Below, piece after piece: positions 44,901 through 56,258 of a DNA stretch of 64,000 nt. Position numbers and translations under genes: made by a program. The stretch lies in assembly GCA_013368325.1 (NCBI GenBank), contig JAACJK010000059.1, positions 1-64,000 on the forward strand, read 5' to 3'. Under the pieces are notes generated by a model. It saw only the letters and a program-made list of their open reading frames with translations, was not told the origin of the DNA and did not search any database. The stretch is from Ephemerocybe angulata (taxonomy: Eukaryota; Basidiomycota; Agaricomycetes; Agaricales; Psathyrellaceae). Position 1 is the stretch's first letter. Each line of letters opens with the position of its first letter.

Positions 44901-47900
44901 ATTCTCGGATGTGACGGTGATATCTTCTGAAGAGGATGACGAAAGCGAAGACGAGGACAGTGATGAAGAAGGCGACGTCGACATGGTTGGAGACGCAGAA
45001 GTTGACGCTCAGGCTGACCGGAAGAGGGCCAAGAGAGCGAAGGATAAGGAACGGCGAGAGCGTATCCGAGCACAGGGCTTGGCCGTGCTCAAACCGAGGG
45101 GAGGTGGGAGGGCCATAATTGTCAGTGGTTTGGCTAGGGGGAAGCAGGCGGTTACGGTGGATCTCGAGGAGGAGACCCAGTACTACGACGGCTTTCCTCG
45201 AGCGAAGATACGACCTTGGGAAGGCCCTGTTCAGCGTCGCGTTCGATCCCCGGACCCCATGTCCCCACTGGAAAAGTCGAGGTCTGAGAGACAATCTTCC
45301 TACTCGAGTGCTGTACCAGGGGATATCGAAATGGGAGGGTATCCTTCCGAGCCACCGACTACCCCTGCTGCTGAGGAAGAAGCTGAACCGGTGCTCAAGT
45401 CCATCATCAAGGACTCAGGCATCCCGCGCCTTCCTTCTGGGATTGCGTTCAGCCTTGACGACAGCTATATCCGCAAACTTTGGCTACAGCACTTGATCGC
45501 AGCCACGAACGACCCGTCGAACGTGGAACCGCCCTCGGGCCTCAGATCGGACTTGCAGGCTTACCAGGTGCTTGCCGATGCACCTTTGGATGCTGTCTGT
45601 AACGCGGTGAACAGGACGCTGGACGATGTCTTCGAGTTTGCGTCGGAGCCTCCGACGCCCGATCAGACGAGCCGAATCAAGGATTGGGGTTATATCACTC
45701 ATCATGTTGGACAGGGCGTTTCTTATCGCCTTTCGACGCTGGACGAAGCAGACCGCGCCAAGCTTGTGACGGTAGTCTCTGAGGGCGTTCGAGGCCTAGT
45801 GACTCGCATCGAAAACCTTGATTTGACCAGGGATGCCCTCGATATGACGGTTTTCCAAGCGAGTTGGACTGGGATCGAACTTGCCGCTCGTATTGGAGGG
45901 GAGATTTTCAGGAAGAACGGGGTTCTAAACACCTCCTCTCCCTTGACGGGCGCTGTCGAACTTCTTATCAACCACCTGCTCACTTTTGGTCTTAAGGATA
46001 CCATGGAGGTCGTCCTGACCGATCTGGAAACTAAATCTCTTTCCGAGATGTCCACTGCAAGCTTCGCCGCTGAGATGTGGGTGCGACTCATCCATCTTGT
46101 TTCTGCGTACGATAAACGGTCCCCTGGGAAGGAACACATGTTCTGGAAAATCATCCAAACGGCCTTCAAGACTCTAATCGGCAAGGATATCCCCGATGCC
46201 ATGCTCCTCGAGGACCTCTGGAGGACAATCTTCTCTCTATGCGCCCTATCCCAGTTTTCACCTGCAGGGATGGTTCTGTCCAGCACAGAGACCCTACCTT
46301 CCTCGTGGGCCATCGTGACGCTGGTCTACGAGCTAACCTTCAAAGAGAAAGCGACGAAAGTCGCCGAACTGCAAGATTCATATATCCGCTACCTCCTTTC
46401 CCGACTCTTCATCCTGAGCGACAGATGGAAATGGAAGGTTGTCGGAGTCACTCCCATCATCACTATCTTCATCAACAAGGTTTTCAAGCCAAGGAAATTC
46501 GCCAATCTAACAGGAGAAAGCGCCGATTTCCCCTCTTCCTTCGAAAGTTGGCCACGGATCCTAAAGACGCTCCAAAGGGGGAAGATAGTTGGGCTGCGTT
46601 CGACGCCCAGGACTCGGCGTATGTTATATTCCTCAAATTCGTCGTCAAGGCTTCGAGGGAGGTGCCCAGCGTTAGCAAGAAACTGATGTCACTGTCCGAG
46701 CCCGTCTCCGCAATCCAGTTCAACAAGGAGATCCCTAAGGTCGACGAGCTGTCTATGGTCATAAACAGGATAACCGCTGCCATAGTCGCCGTCCACCTCA
46801 ACCCTACCGAGGAGGACTTCGCTACGAAAGTCGATCAGATCTCCAAGTGCATATCCTTCGTAAAGGCCAAAAGTCAGACACGATACACACTTATCCGAGG
46901 GCTATATTACTGGGCACTGTTTGTGACCCACTATGGCAATAATCGCCCCTTGGAAAAGCTGGAACCTTGGCTGGAGCTTATGTCGACGACCCTTAAAGAT
47001 GAGTGGGAAAACAAGAAAACAGAGGAAATGACTCGCCGCAAGCTCCTTACGAAAATCGTTCTTCACATCGTCAAGAGAGTCTACGAGCGGACCTCTAGAC
47101 CAGAACTCGGATTGCTTGGTGAGTCTACCTTTTGCGATATCATCGTCGTTCAATTGCTAAACTGTCTTGTAGTTACAATGAGGCCCTTATTGACCATTTC
47201 GCGGAATGATAAAGAACTTAGCTATGATGGACACATGCTTCTCCAAGCAGCGCTGGACTGCTGGTACAAGGCACACCCACCCGATCGTCCGCCAGTTGCC
47301 ATTGCAAATCTCGATGAGGAAAGCCAGGACCAGTTTGCTTCCTTGGACGATGAGATAGATTGGGCCAACGTCGAGCTTCCTGCTGATATCGAGGGCACGC
47401 CGTCTGAAATGGATCCCGCAGCGAACCTTCCAGACATTGTGGCCAAGATGGGCTTCCTTGCCTGGTCCACTTTTCGAATCTTCATCGATTATGCGGGGGC
47501 CAACCAGATGCGGGATGCACAGACTTACTGCTCGTGTTGGGTCGGCTTTCGTGTTCTCTTGAACGGTCGGAGGACCTCAGATATGAAGGTGAGTTTGAAT
47601 CCATCAGCCCTAGCATATCCATTGACTTGGTGACTTGCAACTCTTCAGGCGCTGGCGAAAACTCTCGGCGAAATAGTTGAGCTCGTGACTGAGACGCGAA
47701 AGCTTCCAAATGAGACGGTGGAGGCAGTCCTCACCCCAGTCCAAAAACGATGCGCGGACGTGATGGTGGTCAATAACATCCTCATCCGCTGCCCAATGGC
47801 CTATACAGTGCGTCACAATTCCCGGGCTCTCGAGTATCGAACTAATGTCAGTTAGCTCTTGGACGTTGCTGGTGACAAGGACTACCCTGGTGCGGAGAAA

Positions 47901-48491
47901 TTTGCCGAAGGGACGATGAAAACGTTCTTCTACTCCCTTGTCCACCCTGAGGGCTCTAACCTCCGGCTACACGCTGGATACATCGCCACCCTCCTGTCGT
48001 TCACTCCACCACGACATCCGCTGCTGGAAGCATGTCAAGATGTGCCTCCTCACGAAGAGGACATCGCCGCCGGGATTGCTGACTTGTCCCTTTCTGATTT
48101 CCTCAATTTCCGAACGCGCGCATTGAAAGGCAAGTCTAAATCTTTTTTGTTCAGCTCTTCTCACTAACGAGTCCAAATTCAGCGCTATTCCCAGCATTTG
48201 ACACCCTGCTGAAGGATAATGATCCTCGCGTCTCGAAACTCGGCCCTTGCCTAGCAGCAATGTTCTCCGCCATGCGAAACAACCTTTCGGTGCGCACTTA
48301 CCTCCCTCACCGGTTATTCCACACAACTTATACTCTCGCCGCAGACCCTTTCTAAGAAGCCAGAACGGAGCGAAACATACGCCGATTTCTGCTGCCGAAT
48401 GGTTGAGCTCCTCAACGAAAATGACACCCTTGCTAGTCTGAAGGAAATGACGGGCTGGACAACTTGGACACCTCGGCCTGCGCTGGGATAA
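41916..48491 (+). CDS. Mus7/MMS22-family replication-repair protein, with a probable frameshift
   Basis: This is a very long multi-exon gene. Exon 1 (41916-about 42066) is acidic. Exon 2 (from about 42117) is Ser/Pro-rich and contains the family signature RYPKRIRHPEQLQPYTYNEL near 42985, then a Glu/Lys/Arg-rich coiled coil. The long exon from about 43505 holds two near-identical FNGELSDDDEDN repeats, a LLRMYPPGLAKKLLGG block, EGSLIDYMLSRTRIF, and an acidic stretch before the alpha-helical C-terminal half. Later exons run to the TAA at 48489-48491. Mus7/Mms22 proteins work with a cullin ligase to protect stalled replication forks. Near 46530-46533 the reading changes: KFANLTGESADFP is in one frame and LFLRKLATDP continues one base off, as if one C were lost from a CCCC run. 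An alternative 56-nt intron (46438-46493) would also restore the frame but would remove the conserved-looking RKFANL block. The gene may therefore be broken, or the assembly may have an error. Confidence 0.75.
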
Positions 48492-48824
48492 TGTTACCCT
48501 AAGATCTTGTAATCTAGACTTATACCTTGTATACCATTACCTGTAATTGGCAGATGTGATTCTTGGTCCGGCAGAACTGGCGGTGTTGCAAGTGCGGAGG
48601 ATGCGAGCCAAGGAGGGAGACCCAGCTTCATTCCACGAGCGAAAGAACGTCGGAACATGCCCTCGATAGTGTGAAACCATAGCCCTGTTCTTGATATCCT
48701 GCAAACGGGTCAACAATTGAGTCCTAACACAACCAAAAGCAAAATCCCACCTATTATACATTTGTTCACTCAAAAGCTGAGCAACATAGAACAGCTGTCC
48801 AGCCAAACCCTACCATTCAAGCGA

Positions 48825-49168
48825 TCACCGACCCCCCTCACTCCCAGATTCCGACCGCCCCTCCTCCTCCTCATCCGGATTCAGCTCCGCCGCAACAGTC
48901 ATAAACCTACACCCCAATCCCAATCAGCACACGCACTTCCAATCTACCCTGTACATCCAACACGACACGGATAGAGAAGAGAAGCTCACTTGGCAGCATC
49001 GAGCCCCGCAAACACCCTCATCGCATGCAAGTCCGTCTGCATATGCTCGCACAGATCTGCCGTCTGCCTGATCGCGCGCGACATCCGCCCCAGGCTCGCC
49101 GCGAGCTGCGAGTAGAGCCGTTCCTTCGCCTGCGTCGCGTTCGTCGGTACCGGGCCTAGTGCGCTCAT
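48825..49168 (-). CDS. Small DASH/DAM1 complex subunit, Hsk3-like
   Basis: Two exons encode 86 residues. Exon 1 starts at ATG 49168; an intron with donor AA|gtgagc near 48988 and acceptor ggtgtag near 48910 leads to exon 2, which ends at TGA 48825-48827. The protein is helical (ERLYSQLAASLGRMSRAI, then TADLCEHMQTDLHAMRVFA) and ends FMTVAAELNPDEEEE plus an acidic Ser-rich tail. Small size, a single heptad-like helix and the FMxxAxxL end resemble Hsk3, a microtubule-kinetochore DASH complex subunit. The assignment is by motif impression only; other small coiled-coil proteins are possible. It is convergent with the Mus7-like gene, whose stop is only 333 bp away. Confidence 0.5.
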
Positions 49169-51313
49169 CGTGTTTGCCGACGTTGTTGCTCGATTCAAAC
49201 GACTATGGAAGTCTGTGCCACCAGAGGTGGTGCAATGATTGACTGCTCCCGCGCGACACGTGTAGACGCACCGATAAGATAAGATAAAGACAGTCGGGCA
49301 GTTGATAAGATCCACGTCCCCCAGCCATTTATGATTCTGAACCGACCTCCAACTTGCCTCTTAACCTCAGAGCTTGCTCAGAGTTGTATGTCCAACCCTT
49401 GTGCAGTGGTGGTTGCATGAAGTGCATAACAGATTGCCTTCACAAAATTGCTGGCACCTTGATGGTCGTGCCCGCTCCCCGGGCGTCTAGGACAAATCGA
49501 AAGAAGTGCTGGGCACCCACTTGGCTGTAGCCAAACGATAAGTGAAGTGCGACGCTAGTGCGCCCACGAACCTCCTGCCGCTCGAAGTTTCTCGCCTTCG
49601 TCCGTGGTCGCTTCCCTAAGTTGTTCCCCTGCCTTCAAGTTTGCCCGTCGGATGGTCACCCCCAGAACCTGGCATGAAACCTGTAGCTCCTTTTCTACGT
49701 CAATCTCCTTTACCACACCAAAGTCTATCTCGCCCATCTATTTATGCTTCTAGTCTCAATGGCTACCTCCTAGTGCAAGGACCGCATTACCCGTCTGTCA
49801 GCCTCCCAGTGACGAGGCTAACGGTGGATTCACTCCTGCCCCCGTTTGACTTCGTCGCAGCCACAGACAATCTCGCTCAGCTATTTTTGCTGTGACCTCG
49901 ATCGATCGTGGTGAGTCGTTCCGCTCGGCAGCGCGGTGGCGGACAACTTGGGAGGCTGACGGGGGGCTGGAAAGGGGGTTATAGAGGTGTATATAAGGCT
50001 GGGATGTTGGGCTTCTCCTGCTCATTCAATGAATCAACAGCCTCTTCCCGTCTTCCCTCGAGGAGCATCATCATCATCAACTTCACCGACTTCTCTAAAT
50101 CTGCCCTCGTCGAAGAGCATGATCTTCATTTGCGTCTCTCTTGCTCTCTCGAGACGAGCTCGCTCCTCCTTGTACTGCTCGTCATTCGCAGTGCCTAGCG
50201 GCAAAGCCTGTCTACCTCGTGGGTGATCTCTACTTCTGACTGCTGGTCATCCTTGTTGATGCCACCTCCAGACTTCGATGGCTCCCTGCCATTGCCCGCC
50301 GCATCACCGACACACTCAGTATCGCCAACGACCTCTGCGCTTTCCGAAGCGCATCACTCATGCTCCCCGGCTTGGGTACGTCCTTATTTTTCGCTGGGCC
50401 CATCCTTTGTTCTGACGCCCTACAGCGCGAATTAACGCTCGGAGCCACCTCGTAACAACCTCGTAATCGTCTCCAGCCCTACCCAACCTACGTCACCTTC
50501 AACATATTCGCCAATCGGAACGCCAATCCAGACGCTTTCAGGAGCACCACGTCCATGTTCTGGGGCTGGGGTGCGTCGTCTTTGCATCTCTCGTTTTTAA
50601 CGATGCTAATCTTCCGCATCCACAGCGCAAACTGACCTTGCGAGGATTCACGCATCCTCAGCTCCAGTGCATGGACGACGACCTCGGTGGCCTGACACGC
50701 CCCCGTTGCACTTCAGACGGACACATCCCACACTAGCATCCCGAGCATCTATTTCTACACGGGGTTCCCTCCAGGGGGAGCCTCATGTAGGGAACGTGCG
50801 GGCAGTAGCGGTGATCACTCAACCAGCGTGGTCTCGGCGCTCGCTCGATTTGGATATTCCCATCGAGCGCCGGGGGCACCACCAGCGCCCTGGAGGCGGG
50901 ATCTTGTCTAATAAACAGGTCCCGTAGGAAAGGATCGCGGAGCCGGATGTCGCACGGCCAGTGTCAGTCGCTCTGTTAGAACAGGGACGCAGCTGGCCTC
51001 GTCTTTGACGAGCTTAAGCACCAGCTACATACCTGAGCAAGGATGTTTGCAGCGTTGCTTCGTGTGTGGTAAAACGGGATGGTGGGATGTGTTCCTGGCG
51101 TCGTGCAACGGATCAGGCGTGTCACAAGGTGCCCCGCCCCCCACCACTGGCATCCCGGTATGAGTCTTCTATCTTTTCCTTGGATGCAACGATGTTGACG
51201 CTCCGTGCAGCTTTGGTCGGCCTTTGAAAAGGTACGTTGAGTGTATGATTAGTTTTTATTGCTGACGCTCTTCCCTAGAATACTATTTAACTTGCTTGCC
51301 ACCTCAAGATATG
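49169..51313. other. Long region with possible degenerate reading frames and no assignable gene
   Basis: A candidate promoter (TATATAAGG at 49990-49998) precedes an ATG at 50029, which opens a 65-codon frame to 50226 (MNQQPLPVFPRGASSSSTSP...) containing a hydrophobic MIFICVSLAL stretch. Downstream, GT..AG pairs (about 50378-50425 and 50571-50625) can join short frames such as YPTYVTFNIFANRNANPDAF. No combination gives a protein I recognise, and several frames stop early. This may be a decayed gene or an untranslated transcript. Confidence 0.3.
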
Positions 51314-51670
51314 CCGAAGGAACCATACTACAGTCTCAACGTACCGCCCTCGTGCTCCAGTAGATTGTGAGTTCATTTCATGTCTTCCGGTCTCCCTTTC
51401 TGACATGCTCGATAGACATATTTCTTTTTCCTCTTTTTCTTTTTCTGCCTCTCTATCATTCTATGTCAAAACAAAACACATAAGCGACATAAGCGAATTC
51501 ACCGAAGGAACCATACTACAGTCTCAACGTACGGCCCTCGTGCTACAGTAGATTGTCAGTTCGTTTCATGTCTTCCGGTCTCCCCTTCTGACATGCTCGA
51601 TAGACATATTTCTTTTTCCTCTTTTTCTTTTTCTGCCTCTCTATCATTCTATGTCAAAACAAAACACATC
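51314..51670. repeat. 188-bp direct tandem duplication
   Basis: Two near-identical copies lie head to tail at 51314-51501 and 51502-about 51670. Each starts CCGAAGGAACCATACTACAG and contains the CT-rich run TTTCTTTTTCCTCTTTTTC, ending at CAAAACAAAACACAT. They differ at only a few bases, so the duplication is recent. No coding sequence is involved. Confidence 0.9.
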
Positions 51671-52963
51671 ATATACCTACACGAATACCAACCAGTGACC
51701 ACCGTAGTTCCCATTCTCCTTTGTCGAGCACCTAGCCGCTCGATTCACCGAGCCTCTTACACAACAAAAACAAGCTGTCGTGATCTGGAAAGCGTGTCAA
51801 GTTCGCGTACAGCAATGGGCGCCCCAATAAATGAAGCTCTCCGAGCCCTTTTGGGAGAGGTCGTCCATCTTTCTTCCTTGCAATGGTCGAAGGAAAAGGC
51901 ACGGCTTGCCGAGGCCCGAGACAGGGGCAAAACGCGATAAACGCGATAAACGTGACTCTTGCATGACATGCATCACATGACCACATCCATGTTGACGCGT
52001 CAGGGGCCCACGACCCGTGTGTACTTACGCGTTCCTTCCGCCGATCTCATAGTTAGATGCCGGCAACAGTAGGTAATCCCAAGCGTCATTCAATAAAGAA
52101 AATTCATTTTATTCAAGCACAACTACACAAACACAATTTCGTTGCGCAGAACGCCCCGACCTGAATGGGACGGGGATGAAACAGAGTCCAGACATGGGGG
52201 AGTCCAGGAAGGGGATACATACAGGTGCGTCAACCGTTTTTGTTTTGAGGTTGATCGAGTGGGGGTAGAATAACATAAGTGATACTCGAAAGCACACGGA
52301 AAGGAACCATGTTTGCAGGAAGGAAGGAAGGAAGGAAGGAGAGGGGATATGAGACAAGACAAGATTGAACGAAATGGAAAAGGGGACTTGGAATAATGAA
52401 GGGAACTGGGATGGGATGGGGACGTGTACATGCAAGTGGGTGGGGGACGTAGGGATGGGATGATGAGGTAGCAAGTCTACTGTGAGACAACAATGGTACG
52501 AGAGAGACAGAAGATATTGAAAAGAAACCGTGGGTGAATATTCGTTACGATGAGGTGAGCAGAGAAAGAAAAGAGAAGGAAGAGCTTAGAGAGTACGATG
52601 ACGATGACGACGATGACTGGCGAGGACACGACCATGATTAGGCAAGGTAAAAAGACCATCCATAGAAACAGAGACAAAGGGGGAGGGAATGAAACACCAA
52701 GAACGGATGGGATACAAACGACCGAGATGGGATGGGGTAGGTTGGCAAGTGGTAGTGGGGGATGGGGAGAGCGGATAATACATTTTGAGCATGATACGGT
52801 GATAGCACATGGGGGAGGAAAAGTAGCGGGAAGATTTTGAGCGAATGGTGACAAAACGAAAGCGTCGTGCTGGTCGTAAGGATGGTGGAATGGTGATGCA
52901 GGGAATAGCTGAAAGCTTTTTGGGTAGGTAGAAAGCAAGACACGGTCGATGACTACCCGCCGC
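51671..52963. other. Intergenic region and likely 3' UTR of the next minus-strand gene
   Basis: A short plus-strand frame at 51815-51940 encodes about 41 residues (MGAPINEALRALLGEVVHLS..), possible but unsupported. From about 52080 to 52963 the minus strand is pyrimidine-rich and carries a GGAA microsatellite near 52316-52340. This is consistent with a long 3' UTR of the gene ending at 52964. Confidence 0.4.
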
Positions 52964-55900
52964 TCAGATATTCAGCGGCGGCACCGACGACAAAAAGAAA
53001 TTTGTCCTCTGGGAGGACCCCGAGCTCCTGGATTTCGCATTCGGATGGTGATGATGCGAATGGTATTGATGCGCCGGATGGTGGTTGCCGTGAGGCGAAT
53101 GCGCATACCCCTTCCTCTTCTTCTCCTTCCTCTCCTTCCTCAACTCCTTCCTTGTCTTCGGCGCATAATTCTGCTGCTGCTGCTCCTGCTGCTGCTGCTG
53201 ATGTCTCTGATGGTTCAGCTGATGGTGATTCTGCTGCAACTGCATATGCTTCGTCGGCGTGCGGTCCCCATCGTCTCCTCTCGGCATGATCAGCGGCGAG
53301 TTCGCAAGCGCACTCGTCGCGCCACCCGCCAACGTATTGCGCCGCGCCACCTTCTTCCCCTTATCGCTCGACGGCCACAGCATCGTACTCAACGGGCTTG
53401 CCTTCAACACATTCCCATAATCCGCACTCGACGCCGGCGTCCTTCGATGGTGATGATGATGATCACCCGCCCACCCGGCGGGCCCAGGACTGCTGTCCAG
53501 CAGCCCCCCAGCGCCAACATTCTCCCTCGTTTGCCTGAACGCGCCAACGGAGATCACGTCCCACCGGTGCAGATGCCTCTCATTCCGATTCGAGTCGCTC
53601 TCGTCCGCCGTCGTAGCGGAGTCCGGCGGCGCGTCGCCGATAGAATCACCGTTCCCGCCCGAGGGAGCATTGGAGTTGCTGCCGGAAGCCTCGCTCGCGT
53701 CGGGGTTGTTGAAGAAGAACGACTCGAACACGTCGTCCAGGTCAATGGGCGTCGCAAGGTTGTGGTCCCCCTCGTGACCCTGGCCCCCGGGCGTGAGCAG
53801 CCCGGAGGTGTTCAGCGCACTCGCGGAGATTTCGACGGAGGGCAGAAGCTTGAGCGGGGAGCTGTCAGGCACCACGGTTGCGGCGGGAACGAAAGAAGGT
53901 GGATGCCGTGCGATAGCAGCGAGATGCTTCCGGAGAAGAGCTTCGACCTATATAGCACATCAATCAGTCAGTCATTCAACAAGCTCAAAACACAGAATGG
54001 AATAAAGGCGATAAGAGTAGTCGCACCATGGTGCGCTGCTTGAGGAAGCAAGGAACCCAAAAGAAGAAACCGATGCTTACAGTATTAAAACGCCTACCGC
54101 GCCGACGATTGAACCTTGGATGCGGCGAAGGTATCTCCTTGTGCGAGTCATCGATCACCACTTGTCTCGTCTCCTGAGCAGGCGTGAAAACTCCTTTGCG
54201 TGGTCCCAGAAGTCTAATACTATCCCCCTCACTCGTACACCCATCGCCTCGAATGAGCCTCCGCCCCCGCTGCTCGCTGTCGAAGAGCTCGTCCATCTCG
54301 TCCGCAGAGTCCCAACCTATTTTCCCGGCAAGGATATCGGCAGGCGAAGGGGAGTCCAGGCGGTTCGAGGAGTTAAACATCCGCGGTCCAGGGCGCTTGG
54401 GGCCAGGCGTCACAGCAGGGCTCACAGTGGAAAGGGGGTTGATCGCGGAGACGCTAAGCGGGAAGTTGAAGAGCCGCATAGCACGCTCGTTGGGTAGTTC
54501 GTCCTCGCCAACGAGTTCTTCGTCCGTCGTATCACCATCGCCTTCTCCAGCGTCCTCCTCGTATCCACCATCGTCCACGTCCGACATCTCAATGTCGCTG
54601 TCCTCTCCCGCATGTTCCATTTCGTGATCGTGATGCGGTGAGCCGCACTGTCCATTCTTGCAACATGCGGTATCAGTGTCGGCTACGAACTGGGAAGCGT
54701 TGACTTCGAAGTCGATGTCGATGATGGCCTGGCCGCCAAGGGTGCCGTTGGTGAACATCAGCTGGCCGTCCCAGCTCTCGGCGAGCTCGAGAGGAAGATT
54801 CTCCAGCTCCTCTCGCATGTGCATAAGCTCAGCCTCCGTGGAGACGTCGGAAGATGTCTCGTCATCGTCTTCCATCAGACGACCACCACTTTCCTTTGCC
54901 TCGTCGTCTGAAGTGTCGCGATCAGAGTCTGACGAAAGGTTGGCGAAGAACACGTCTGCGTCGAAGCTGGATTCTTCATCGCTCCCGTCGCTCCAGCCGG
55001 TAACAAGACCCTTGGTGCTTGGCCTTCCATCGGTTTCGTCTCCGTCGTCTTCATCGTGCCCTACAGCCCCAACCTCAGCTTGAACAATCATTGGAGCTGG
55101 TGCCTCTTCTTCGTCATCCTCATCCTCCGTCGCATCGGTATCCATGTCGATCTCTGCTTCACTAAGACCAGCACTCTTCCTGCGATTTCTGATCACCCAC
55201 TCGTTTCTCCTACTCTTGTCACCCATCTCTGCTCGCAGAAACTCCTCCTCCTCCTTCTCCAAAGAGTCGTCGCTCGTAAAGTCCGACAGCGAGGAATCGG
55301 ACGAGTTCCCATCTGCGCCTGATTCCATCGACGACAGCGCAGATGCAGAGACAAAGGTTGGGAACTGGATGGACTCAGCGTCGCCCTCCGAGTCCGGATC
55401 GTACGCGCGCGAGTGCCCGCCAAAATCGTCATCATCGCTGAGCTCCGACAGCGAGGAATCGGAGTCGATCCTGCGGCGCCGCTTGGGCGGGGGAGCCTTC
55501 TTCTTCTTGAGGGCCTTGGGCGCGGGGGGCGGTGGTGGGGCACGCGCTTTGAGGGTCTTTGCGTATTTCTGCGCATATATCTGCCTCTGCCTTCCGATGA
55601 TGTTGGTTTTGGGGTTGGGGCGCTTGTGGTGCACGGGGGACGTCGAATCTCTGCGGGAATCTGGAGAGAGATCGCGAGCATGAGGAATGATTTTCCGAGG
55701 GCGGCCGCGTTTTCGGGGTGCGGTAGAGGGCTGGGCGGAGGTGCTGGGCTGGGGGCGGTACGATGATGGGGTGGGGGTCGCGGCCCCCCCAGACGAGGGC
55801 CCGATGTAGGCAAAGTTTTCTCCGGCGCGTGCGTCGGCGAACGTCATCTCGTCTGGGTTCCTCGATTTTCTGTGGCTGGACGAGCTGCCGCTGCTCTCGG

Positions 55901-56258
55901 GCGCGGCCTGGCGCTTGGCGAGCAGGTTGGGCGGGATGGCGAGCTTGATTTTGAGAGAGGGGTATGAGGGGGGCGGCGGTTGCTGCTTTTTGGGCTGCGG
56001 GGGCCGCGATGGCGGCAAAGAAGGTGTGGAGGGAGATGTAGCTCCGTTGTACTGGCGACTGAGCTCCTCCATGGAGAGCGGCCCTGGGCCTTTGGGTGCA
56101 GCCGACGGCGGGGCGGGGGTCGGCGGGCGCAGAGGTAGCTTCGTCGTGTTGCATGTGCACTCGCCGTCGCACACAGGGCAGATATCGCCGTCGTCCTCGT
56201 CGTCGGGGAGCGCGCCGCTTAAGGTATGGGAATAAGAAGGCGACATTGGGAGGCCCAT
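52964..56258 (-). CDS. Large acidic nuclear protein with AT-hook and N-terminal Cys motif
   Basis: The gene reads from ATG 56258 as one long exon to about 54079, then a 12-nt microexon (QRTM, about 54024-54035), then a last exon (about 53948-52964). The total is about 1050 residues. The N-terminus has DICPVCDGECTCN, a possible zinc-binding cluster. Pro-rich linkers follow, then an AT-hook RKRGRPRKIIPHARD, a basic stretch KKKKAPPPKRRRRIDS, and alternating Ser/Asp/Glu acidic blocks. A histidine/cysteine patch (CCKNGQCGSPHHDHE) lies in the middle. The C-terminal exon has VEALLRKHLAAIARHPPSFV, then Asp/Ser and His/Gln-rich low complexity. These traits suggest a chromatin or transcription regulator. 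I do not recognise a named family. The phases of both introns agree, so the gene looks intact. Confidence 0.7.

Noticed and set aside
44128..45294. 388-codon minus-strand frame within the Mus7-like gene
   Set aside because: It is an Arg/Leu/Ser-rich antisense shadow of the acidic and basic low-complexity coding sequence on the plus strand.
52316..52345. GGAA tetranucleotide run
   Set aside because: It is a simple microsatellite in a non-coding region, with no sign of function.
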